Assembly (NCBI GenBank): GCA_036270095.1
Contig: DATBDE010000071.1
Span: 1 to 28,995, forward strand
Direction: 5' to 3'
DNA from: DATBDE01 sp036270095
GTDB taxonomy: Bacteria > Actinomycetota > Thermoleophilia > Solirubrobacterales > Solirubrobacteraceae
Length of the DNA stretch: 28,995 bases
Below, in pieces: positions 1-6,386 of this stretch. The notes below the pieces were generated by a model, which did not search any database, was not told where the DNA came from, and saw nothing but the letters and a program-made list of their open reading frames with translations. The first letter of the stretch is position 1; the number at the start of each line of letters is the position of its first letter. Both the position numbers and the translations under genes were made by a program.

Positions 1-1
1 C

Positions 2-529
2 GTGCGCACGCCCGAGCGCCTCAAGCCGGTGAGCACGCGGATCGCGATCGCGGCCCTCTCGTCGCCGACGCCGATCCCCGGCACCCCGTCGCCGCTGATG
101 TACCGGTGGATCCGCTACATGGCGCTCAGCCCGGCCGCCACGCCGGCCCAAGTCGCGTTCTCCGAGCAGCTCGTGATCGACTGCCCGACCGACGTCCGCG
201 CTCACTGCGCGGGCACGCTCTCGCGGCTGGACCTCTACGCCTCGATCGCCAGCGTGACTGTGCCGACGCTGGTCATGGTGGGCGAGCACGACCGGCTCCT
301 GCCGCCGCTGCACGCGCGCAAGCTGGCGTCCACGCTGCCCGACCCCACCGAGTTGGTCGAGATCCCGCGCTACGGGCACATGCTCCCGCTCGAGGCGCAC
401 GGCGACGTCACCGCCAGACTGGGTCAGCTCGCGGCGGCCTCCTCGAGCAGCGCCAGCGCTGCGACTGCGTCGGCCGGGTCGACCGGCAACGGCGCGGCGC
501 CGGCCAGCGCGTCGCGCAGCTCCGCGTAG
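2..529 (+). CDS. alpha/beta hydrolase, C-terminal part (5' end outside window)
   Basis: The frame is open from the window edge, so the N-terminal half with the nucleophile elbow is missing. What remains is the cap region and the last third of an alpha/beta hydrolase: a strand followed by GEHDRLLP, which carries the usual acidic catalytic residue, and RYGHMLPLE, which carries the catalytic histidine. Conserved sequence ends near base 420. The rest, to the TAG at 527-529, is a Ser/Ala-rich tail lying antisense over the last 106 nt of the oxidoreductase gene, and may be read-through of a lost stop. Substrate cannot be told. The displayed GTG at base 2 is not the real start. Confidence 0.8.
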   Translation: MRTPERLKPVSTRIAIAALSSPTPIPGTPSPLMYRWIRYMALSPAATPAQVAFSEQLVIDCPTDVRAHCAGTLSRLDLYASIASVTVPTLVMVGEHDRLLPPLHARKLASTLPDPTELVEIPRYGHMLPLEAHGDVTARLGQLAAASSSSASAATASAGSTGNGAAPASASRSSA

Positions 530-1446
530 AAGCGCGGGTAGGCGCCCGCCTCGGTCCGGACGGGGCGGCGCTCGTCGCCGGCCTCCAGCACCCCCCACGC
601 CTCCAGCGGCTCCTGCCCCCAGTCCGGCGCGGCGGGGTCGCCGCCGGCGCGCAGCGCGTCCTCCTGGCCGTCGAGGCCAAGCTTCACGTACGCGGCGTGG
701 GAGCCGAGCACGCGGAAGCGCGGGCCGGGCGCGGCGGCGACCGCGCTCATCCACAGGTGGGAGACGGCGCCGCCCTCGTGCTCGAGGGCGAGGAAGGCGT
801 CGTCGTCGGCCTGGGCGCCCGGACGGCGGGTGCGGACCTCGGCGTGCATGCGCGCGGGCGGCCCGAAGAGCTGCAGGGCCTGGTCGACGAGGTGGGGGCC
901 GAGGTCGAGCAGCGTGCCGCCGCCCTCGGCGGGGTCGTCGGTCTCGCGCCAGCCCGGCTTGGGCCGGGGGCGCCAGCGCTCGAAGCGCGACTCGAAGCGC
1001 AGGATGTCGCCGAGCTGGCCCTCGTCGCGCAGGCGCCTGACGGTGAGGAAGTCGCCGTCCCAGCGGCGGTTCTGGAACACGGTGAGCGGCACGCCCGCGG
1101 TCTTGGCGGCGTCGACCACGCCCTGCGCCTCGGCCGCGGTGACCGCCAGCGGCTTGTCGACCACCACGGCGACGCCGGCGGCGAAGCCGGCACGGGCGGC
1201 GTCGGCGTGGAAGCGGTTCGGGGTGGCGACGACGAGCACATCGGGGGCGGTGGCCAGCGCCTCGTCCACCGAGGCCACCACCTCCGCGCCGGGATGGCGG
1301 GCGCGGGCCTGGTCGGCGCGGTCGGGGTCGCGGGTGACCACCGTGGTGACGTCCATCCCGGGGGTGGCGGCGAGGAGCGGGCCGTGGAACACGGCGCCGG
1401 CCAGGCCGTAGCCGGCGAGCGCGACGCGCAGGTTCGTATCGTTCAC
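424..1446 (-). CDS. Gfo/Idh/MocA family oxidoreductase
   Basis: A 340-residue NAD(P)-dependent dehydrogenase of the Gfo/Idh/MocA family, which usually oxidises or reduces sugars, inositols or related alcohols. The N-terminus has the Rossmann dinucleotide loop AGYGLAG about ten residues in. VVVDKPLAVT near residue 90 is the family's (E/D)KP motif with the catalytic lysine. DLGPHLVDQ around residue 185 supplies the active-site histidine. Length is normal. The GTG at 1446 is chosen because it sits just before the first beta strand; in-frame extension upstream runs antisense through the neighbouring hydrolase. It is divergent from that hydrolase with only 9 nt between start codons. Exact substrate unknown. 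Confidence 0.92.
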   Translation of the reverse strand: MNDTNLRVALAGYGLAGAVFHGPLLAATPGMDVTTVVTRDPDRADQARARHPGAEVVASVDEALATAPDVLVVATPNRFHADAARAGFAAGVAVVVDKPLAVTAAEAQGVVDAAKTAGVPLTVFQNRRWDGDFLTVRRLRDEGQLGDILRFESRFERWRPRPKPGWRETDDPAEGGGTLLDLGPHLVDQALQLFGPPARMHAEVRTRRPGAQADDDAFLALEHEGGAVSHLWMSAVAAAPGPRFRVLGSHAAYVKLGLDGQEDALRAGGDPAAPDWGQEPLEAWGVLEAGDERRPVRTEAGAYPRFYAELRDALAGAAPLPVDPADAVAALALLEEAAAS

Positions 1447-1455
1447 GCCTGCATC

Positions 1456-2361
1456 ATGCCCAGCACGCTGCAACGCGCTCGTGAGATCGCCGCCGCTGAC
1501 CGCTCGGACCCGTCCTGGGTTCCCGAGCCGCCGGTCGAGCTCCCGCCCGGCCGCGTCGTGCACGTGCCGGGTCGCGGCGAGGTCTTCATCCGCGACACCG
1601 GCGGCGACGGGCCGGTGGTCCTGCTGCTGCACGGCTGGTGCGTGTCGGCCGACATCAACTGGTTCACGACTTATGCGCCGCTGGCCGCGGCCGGCTACCG
1701 CGTGCTGGCCATCGACCACCGCGGCCACGGCCGCGGCCTGCGCTCGCCGGCACCGTTCCGCCTGGTTGACTGCGCCGACGACGCGGCGGGCCTGCTGCGC
1801 ACGCTCGGCGTCGGCCCGGTCACCGCGGTGGGCTACTCGATGGGCGGCCCGGTCGCCAGCCTGCTCGCCCGCTCGCACCCCGACCAGGTCAGCGGCCTGG
1901 TCCTGTGCGCGACCGCGCCGGACTGGTCGCACCCGCGGATGAAGCGGATCTGGCGCAGCATGGCCGCGTTCCGTGGCGTGCTCGGCGTGGCCCCGAACGC
2001 GTCCTGGCGGCGCGCGCTGCGGCTGGTCGGCTTCCCCGACTCGCCGCGGACGACCTGGACGGCGGCCGAGCTCACGCGCGGCAGCGCCAAGGACATCGCC
2101 GAGGCCGGCCGCGAGCTCGGGCGCTACGACGCCCGGCCCTGGCTGTCGACGCTGAAGGTGCCCGCGGCCGTCGTGGTGACCAGCGGCGACACCGCCGTGC
2201 CGGTCTACAAGCAGCGCGAGCTGGCCGAGCTCCTGGGTGCGGGCGTCTTCGAGGCGCCCGGCGACCACGGGTCGGTCGTTGCCGAGTACGAGCGCTTCAA
2301 TGCGCGCCTGCTCGAGGCGCTCGCGCACGTGGGTGCGAAGACGCCCGTGGCGGTGGCGTGA
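1456..2361 (+). CDS. alpha/beta hydrolase
   Basis: A complete 301-residue alpha/beta hydrolase. Visible elements are the oxyanion-hole segment LLLHGWCVS near residue 58, the nucleophile elbow GYSMGG (Ser near residue 125), the acid in TSGDTAVP near residue 240 and the histidine in GDHGSVV near residue 265. No signal peptide, so cytoplasmic. The ATG at 1456 gives a natural N-terminus; the same frame is open far upstream only because of GC bias. A TATCGT hexamer at 1437-1442 is a possible -10. The stop overlaps the start of the aldo/keto reductase in GTGA, so the two are probably co-translated. Could be an esterase, lactonase or epoxide-hydrolase-like enzyme. Confidence 0.92.
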   Translation: MPSTLQRAREIAAADRSDPSWVPEPPVELPPGRVVHVPGRGEVFIRDTGGDGPVVLLLHGWCVSADINWFTTYAPLAAAGYRVLAIDHRGHGRGLRSPAPFRLVDCADDAAGLLRTLGVGPVTAVGYSMGGPVASLLARSHPDQVSGLVLCATAPDWSHPRMKRIWRSMAAFRGVLGVAPNASWRRALRLVGFPDSPRTTWTAAELTRGSAKDIAEAGRELGRYDARPWLSTLKVPAAVVVTSGDTAVPVYKQRELAELLGAGVFEAPGDHGSVVAEYERFNARLLEALAHVGAKTPVAVA

Positions 2362-3197
2362 GCCACACCTTCCCCATCGGGGGCGACCTGCCGGTCGGCC
2401 GGCTCGGGTTCGGCGCCATGCGCATCACCGGCGCCGGGATCTGGGGCGAGCCTGCCGACCCGGACGAGTGCCGCCGGGTGCTGCGGCGGGCGGTCGAGCT
2501 CGGCGTGACCCTGATCGACACCGCCGACTCCTACGGCCCCCATGTCTCCGAGCGGTTGATAGGCGAGACGCTCGCGCCGTACCCGGACGACCTGGTGGTC
2601 GCGACCAAGGCGGGCTTCCAGCGCTCGGGCCCGAACCGGTGGGCGACCGACGGCCGGCCCGAGCACCTGCGCGACGCCTGCGAGGGCAGCCTGCAGCGGC
2701 TCAAGGTCGACCGCATCGACCTCTTCCAGCTGCACCGGATCGACAGCAAGGTGCCGGCGGCAGACCAGTTCGCCACGCTGGCCGACCTCCAGCGCGAGGG
2801 CAAGATCCGCCACATCGGGCTCTCCCAGGTCAGCGTGGACGAGATCCGTGCGGCGCGCGAGGTCATCGAGGTGGTCACGGTGCAGAACCGCTTCAGCCTG
2901 TCGGACCGCTCCGACGACGATGTCCTCGCCTACTGCGAGGCCGAGGGCATCGGCTTCATGCCCTGGGCGCCGCTGGCCTCCGGGCGCCTGACCGAGCCGG
3001 GCGGCGCGCTGGACCGCGACGGACAGGACCTGGGCGCGACCACCGGGCAGGTGGCGATCGCGTGGCTGCTGCGCCGCTCGCCGGTGATGCTGCCGATCCC
3101 CGGCACGTCGACCGTCGCCCACCTCGAGGAGAACGTGGCGGCCGGCGACCTCGAGCTCCCCGACGCCGTTGTCGAGGAGCTCTCGGCCGCTACCTGA
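2358..3197 (+). CDS. aldo/keto reductase
   Basis: A 279-residue NADPH-dependent aldo/keto reductase with a TIM-barrel fold. The catalytic tetrad is visible: Asp and Tyr in DTADSYGPH, Lys in VATKAGF and His in FQLHRID. The C-terminal cofactor-binding part has LPIPGTSTVAHLEEN, typical of the family. Start is GTG at 2358, which overlaps the upstream hydrolase stop by 4 nt (GTGA); translation is probably coupled. It is of the soluble, oxidoreductase YajO/YccK-like size class. Native substrate is unknown, but pairing with a hydrolase and a nearby Gfo/Idh enzyme fits small-molecule or sugar catabolism (inference). Confidence 0.94.
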   Translation: MSHTFPIGGDLPVGRLGFGAMRITGAGIWGEPADPDECRRVLRRAVELGVTLIDTADSYGPHVSERLIGETLAPYPDDLVVATKAGFQRSGPNRWATDGRPEHLRDACEGSLQRLKVDRIDLFQLHRIDSKVPAADQFATLADLQREGKIRHIGLSQVSVDEIRAAREVIEVVTVQNRFSLSDRSDDDVLAYCEAEGIGFMPWAPLASGRLTEPGGALDRDGQDLGATTGQVAIAWLLRRSPVMLPIPGTSTVAHLEENVAAGDLELPDAVVEELSAAT

Positions 3198-3381
3198 GAC
3201 GCCGCCGGCAACGACGCCGCGACCCTTGGCTCCCGCAATGCGGCGGTCGCGCCGGCGGCACGATGGTCGCTCGGGCGGATACCTTGACGATCATCGTGCG
3301 TCGATTTTCCTCTCGGCTGGCGTGCGGTCCGTCGCGCGCGCGACACTTCCGCTGTCGAATGGGCGACAGAGGAGGTGCTGG
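3198..3381 (+). promoter_or_regulatory. leader/promoter region of the CRP-family gene
   Basis: 184 nt non-coding. TTGACG at 3284-3289 is a reasonable -35 element, but no good TANNNT hexamer follows at 16-18 nt (the best is the AT-rich stretch at 3303-3308), so the promoter is only tentative. The region is less GC-rich between 3280 and 3310 than its surroundings. The ribosome binding site GAGGAGGT is at 3369-3376. Confidence 0.35.
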
Positions 3382-4041
3382 GTGACCACGAGGGGCCCGC
3401 TGTTCGAAGGCGCGACCGAGCAGGAGGCGGCGCGGCTGCTCGAGCGAGCACGCCGGCGCAGGTTCGACGCGGGCGAGGTCGTGTTCCACGCGGGCGACCC
3501 TGCGGACACGCTCCACCTGATCCAGAGCGGGCGCTTCGCGGCCCGCGTCACGACCGAGTTCGGCGACATCGCGACGCTCAACGTGCTCGGCCCCGGCGAC
3601 TTCTTCGGCGAGCTGGCGCTGCTCAGCCCGCGCGCGCCGCGCAGCGCGACGATCGTGGCGCTCGAGAAGGGGGAGACCCTCTCCGTGCACGAGCTCGACT
3701 TCGGCCGCCTGCGCACCGAGCGCCCGGAGACCGCCGACGTCCTCATCGCGATCCTCGCGGCCCAGGTCCGCCGCCTGTCCATGCACCTGGCCGAGGCGCT
3801 GTACGTGCCCGCCGACACCCGCGTGCGCCGGCGCCTGCTGGAGATGACGGAGATCTACGGCGAGGGCGAGGAGGTGACGGTGCCGCTGACCCAGGAGGAG
3901 CTGGCGAGCCTGGCCGGCACCTCGCGGGCGACCGTGAACAGGGTGCTGCGCGAGGAGGAGGAGTTCGGGACGCTGCGCCTCTCGCGGGGGCGGTCGACGG
4001 TGACCGACGCCGCGGGGTTGCGGCGGCGGGCGTTTCCGTAG
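3382..4041 (+). CDS. CRP/FNR-family transcriptional regulator
   Basis: A 219-residue regulator with an N-terminal cyclic-nucleotide-binding fold (about residues 10-125) and a C-terminal winged helix (about 160-210). The phosphate-binding cassette reads GDFFGELALL followed by PRSATI, keeping the Glu and Arg that hold a cyclic nucleotide in CRP proteins. There is no N-terminal cysteine cluster, so it is CRP-like rather than an iron-sulphur FNR. The recognition helix is in LTQEELASLAGTSRATVNR. The GTG at 3382 is chosen because GAGGAGGT at 3369-3376 lies 5 nt before it, the strongest ribosome binding site in the window. A class III cyclase lies 2.3 kb downstream, so a cAMP/cGMP circuit is possible but unproven. 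Confidence 0.93.
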   Translation: MTTRGPLFEGATEQEAARLLERARRRRFDAGEVVFHAGDPADTLHLIQSGRFAARVTTEFGDIATLNVLGPGDFFGELALLSPRAPRSATIVALEKGETLSVHELDFGRLRTERPETADVLIAILAAQVRRLSMHLAEALYVPADTRVRRRLLEMTEIYGEGEEVTVPLTQEELASLAGTSRATVNRVLREEEEFGTLRLSRGRSTVTDAAGLRRRAFP

Positions 4042-4121
4042 GCGGCGCTCCGCGCTTGCGGCCGCGGCGCGTCGGGCGCGGTGACGGCGGCGACGAGGGT
4101 GGGTGGGCCGGGCCGCGCGGC

Positions 4122-4168
4122 GGGTGTTCGACGTTAGTGGGAATAGTTCCCACAAAGGTCGAGCACCC
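4122..4168. repeat. hairpin 1 of a three-hairpin array
   Basis: A near-perfect inverted repeat with 22-position arms (4122-4143 and 4147-4168) and a 3-nt loop TAG. By hand pairing it has 19 Watson-Crick pairs, one G-T pair and two mismatches. The outer arm is GGGTGTTCGAC; the inner arm is TGGGAA/TTCCCA. Lies between two convergent genes (CRP and NHL). Confidence 0.9.
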
Positions 4169-4178
4169 CGATGCCGAG

Positions 4179-4228
4179 GGGGTGTTCGACCTTAGGTCGG
4201 ACATACCGACCCAAAGGTCGAACACCCC
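4179..4228. repeat. hairpin 2 of a three-hairpin array
   Basis: Outer arms GGGGTGTTCGACCTT (4179-4193) and its exact complement (4214-4228) give 15 uninterrupted pairs. After a small internal loop comes an inner stem GGTCGG (4195-4200) with CCGACC (4206-4211) around the loop ACATA. The outer arm is shared with hairpins 1 and 3; the inner stem differs in sequence but remains paired. Confidence 0.9.
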
Positions 4229-4240
4229 GGATTTCGCCCA

Positions 4241-4285
4241 GGTGTTCGACCTTTCCCGCCGTATGGGTGGTCAACGTCGAACACC
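4241..4285. repeat. hairpin 3 of a three-hairpin array
   Basis: Outer arms GGTGTTCGACCTT (4241-4253) and AACGTCGAACACC (4273-4285) pair with one mismatch. The inner part (CCCGCC, loop GTAT, GGGTGG) pairs only partly. Twelve nt separate it from hairpin 2 and ten nt separate hairpins 1 and 2. Confidence 0.85.
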
Positions 4286-4292
4286 CCCGCCC

Positions 4293-4395
4293 GGACCCAC
4301 CCCGTTATCGCCGCAGTTCACGCGGCCGGGCCAACGACCCGGCGAGTGCGGCGCTCCGAGCCCCCACCGCCCCCGCGCCGCGATGCAGTACCCGC
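4293..4395. repeat. degenerate duplicate of the 3' end of the NHL gene (copy A)
   Basis: This stretch repeats the sequence at 4398-4493. The first 46 nt match with about four differences (period 105) and the last 29 nt match with two differences (period 99); the middle has diverged. Copy B contains the final codons and TGA of the NHL gene. In copy A the stop triplet has become TGG on the minus strand, so it is a non-coding relic. Confidence 0.85.
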
Positions 4396-4397
4396 CG

Positions 4398-4493
4398 GGA
4401 CCCACCCCTTGATCGCCGCAGTTCACACGGCCGGGCCGACGACGCGACCCGCGCTGAGCGCCTCACCGCCCCCGCGCCGCGATGAAGTACCGC
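4398..4493. repeat. tandem repeat copy B, spanning the NHL stop codon
   Basis: Partner of the repeat at 4293-4395. It covers the last ten codons of the NHL-protein gene, its TGA (4463-4465) and about 65 nt of downstream sequence. No further function is visible. Confidence 0.8.
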
Positions 4494-6340
4494 TTGCCGG
4501 CTTTGACCAGGACGGTCTTGTGCTTGACCTGGTCGGAGACTGCCACCGTGCCCTCGGTCACCGACACCAGGGTCCCCGAGCGGACGCGGCTGCCGCGGCT
4601 GCAGGTGTCCTTGATCGTCCACGCCGTCCCGCGCACGGTGGCCGCGCCGTAGCGGCCCTTCGTCTTGACCGGCCCGTTGGCCTTGGTCCTGACCTGGCGC
4701 GAGCTCTTCTTCGCCTTCGCCGCGACCGCGGGTGGCACTGCCGCCGCGCTGGCCCGGCCACCCCGTGGGCAGCCGCTGAGCTTGCCGGTGAGGTTCAGGT
4801 TCAGCGCCGACCCCGTGGCTGTGCCCTGCTGCGTCTGGAACAGGCCCTTGGAGACGTCGGCCGAGTGCGGATCGGCTACGCCGTTGACGAAGTCGAGCGT
4901 GACCGTGCCCTTGGTTGTGTCGTACTCGGTCCCCATGGGGAGGTTGGCGCCCGCGGCCAGCGGCGTGAAGTCCTTCTGGCCGGGCAGGCGGACGAGGACG
5001 ACGCCGGCGATCGGCGTGGCGTCGACCGACACGCCGAGGACCGGCGGCGCGATCGCCAGCGGGACGATCGCGTTGGTCGGGGTGACCGGCGCGGTCGTGG
5101 TCGTCCCGCCGCCGCCGCCGGACGAGCCGCCGCCGCTCGGCGCCGGCGCAGGCGCCGGCTGCGGCGTGCACGGCGAGGTCCCGTTGACCGGCGGGGCGCC
5201 GAACCACCGCACGCGGTTGTTGCCGAAGTCGGCCACGATCACCGTGTTGCCACACTGGTCGATGCCGCGCGTGTCGGCCATCTGCGCCGACGTCGCCGGC
5301 CCGCCGTCGCCGACCGAGCCGGCGGTGCTGGCCGGGTCGCCGGCCGCGTTGGTGATCGTGCCCGCGCTGTCGACGCGGCGCACGCGGTTGTCCCCGGAGT
5401 CGCTGATGTAGTAGCTGCCGTCGGGCCGCGCGGCCACGCCGTGCGGGAGGTTGAGCTGCGCCGCCGTGGCCGCGCCGCCGTCGCCGCACGTGCCGCCCGG
5501 GCACGACGTGCCGGTCCCGGTGACGGTGTTGATGACCCCGTTCGCAGCGACCTTGCGGATGCGGTGGTTGGCCGAGTCGGCGATGAGGAAGCCGCCGTCG
5601 GGCGTCGGGGCCACGCCGTACGGGTCGTCGAGCTGGGCGGCGGGCGCGGTCGCCGGCCCGCCGTCGCCGCCGAAGCCGCCGAGCGGGGTCGAGTAGTTGC
5701 CCGCCACCCGGCTGATCGTGCCGGTCGCGTCCACTTTGCGGATCACGTGGACCCCGAGGTCGGAGATCAGGTAGCCGCCGTCCGAGGTCGCCGCCACGTC
5801 GGTGGGGAAGCTGAGCAGGGCGCTCGTCCCCGCGGAGCCGTCGCCGCACGGGCCCGGCAACGCGCTCGCGCAGTCCACGCCCGTTCCCGCCGCCGTCGTG
5901 ATCGCCCCCGCCGGGCTGACGCGCCGCACGACGCGGTTGTTCGTGTCAGCGATCAGGAAACCGCCGTCGCCGGTCGACGCCACCGCGGTGGGGCCGTTGA
6001 TCGTCGCCGAGGTCGCCGGCCCGTTGTCGCCGGTGTAGCCGGCCGTCCCATTGCCGGCCACTGTGGTGATCACGCCGGCGGGGGAGACCCTCCGCACGCG
6101 GTTGTTGTTCCCGTCGGCGATGAGCACGCTGCCGTCCGGCATCGCCGCCACGTCGGTGGGCCCGTTGACTCGGGCCACGATGGCCTGGAAGTTGTCGCCC
6201 GGCGGGAAGTAGCCGGCGATCGTCCCGGCGAGCAGATCGATTTGCCCTGTCGGCGGCTCCGGCACCGCCGCCGCGCTCGACGCGAACGCCAGCAAGGCCA
6301 CCACGACCGCGACTCCCAGAAGCATGCGACGCCGCAACAC
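4463..6340 (-). CDS. secreted NHL-repeat protein with C-terminal FecR-like domain
   Basis: A 625-residue exported protein. Residues 1-25 are a Sec signal peptide ending in SSAAA. About six NHL repeats (roughly 55-390) follow, each with a GPTDVA(A)xPDG turn, an (L)IADxxNNRVRRV strand and a TxxGDGGPAT loop; these build a beta-propeller. A Pro/Gly/Thr-rich linker (about 395-430) leads to a basic C-terminal domain with the sequence VLVRLPGQ..FTPLAAG..PMGTEYDTTKGTVTL and RGTAWTIKDTC, resembling a FecR-type fold. GTG at 6340 is preferred over ATG at 6325 because GGGAGGG (6348-6354) lies 7 nt before it. Ligand unknown; probably cell-surface or secreted binding. Confidence 0.88.
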   Translation of the reverse strand: MLRRRMLLGVAVVVALLAFASSAAAVPEPPTGQIDLLAGTIAGYFPPGDNFQAIVARVNGPTDVAAMPDGSVLIADGNNNRVRRVSPAGVITTVAGNGTAGYTGDNGPATSATINGPTAVASTGDGGFLIADTNNRVVRRVSPAGAITTAAGTGVDCASALPGPCGDGSAGTSALLSFPTDVAATSDGGYLISDLGVHVIRKVDATGTISRVAGNYSTPLGGFGGDGGPATAPAAQLDDPYGVAPTPDGGFLIADSANHRIRKVAANGVINTVTGTGTSCPGGTCGDGGAATAAQLNLPHGVAARPDGSYYISDSGDNRVRRVDSAGTITNAAGDPASTAGSVGDGGPATSAQMADTRGIDQCGNTVIVADFGNNRVRWFGAPPVNGTSPCTPQPAPAPAPSGGGSSGGGGGTTTTAPVTPTNAIVPLAIAPPVLGVSVDATPIAGVVLVRLPGQKDFTPLAAGANLPMGTEYDTTKGTVTLDFVNGVADPHSADVSKGLFQTQQGTATGSALNLNLTGKLSGCPRGGRASAAAVPPAVAAKAKKSSRQVRTKANGPVKTKGRYGAATVRGTAWTIKDTCSRGSRVRSGTLVSVTEGTVAVSDQVKHKTVLVKAGKRYFIAARGR

Positions 6341-6374
6341 GCCACAACCCTCCCAGATCCCAACGCGCCCAATT

Positions 6375-6380
6375 TAAGCT
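6375..6380 (+). promoter_or_regulatory. -10 element (TAAGCT) of the cyclase gene, leaderless
   Basis: TAAGCT fits the actinobacterial -10 consensus TANNNT and ends exactly 6 nt before the ATG at 6387, so transcription should begin at or next to the start codon. No ribosome binding site is present. No convincing -35 hexamer was seen. Confidence 0.6.
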
Positions 6381-6386
6381 TTGCCC

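Noticed and set aside
106..1455. Long open frame upstream of the hydrolase ATG at 1456
   Set aside because: It is antisense to the well-supported Gfo/Idh gene and its translation is an Ala/Arg/Gly-rich shadow with no family similarity.
4122..4168. A simple intrinsic terminator
   Set aside because: No T-tract follows the stems on either strand, so a terminator role is possible but not shown; it is recorded as a repeat.
4122..4288. CRISPR-like array
   Set aside because: Repeats are inverted, not direct, only three units, and spacers of 10-12 nt are far too short; no cas genes.
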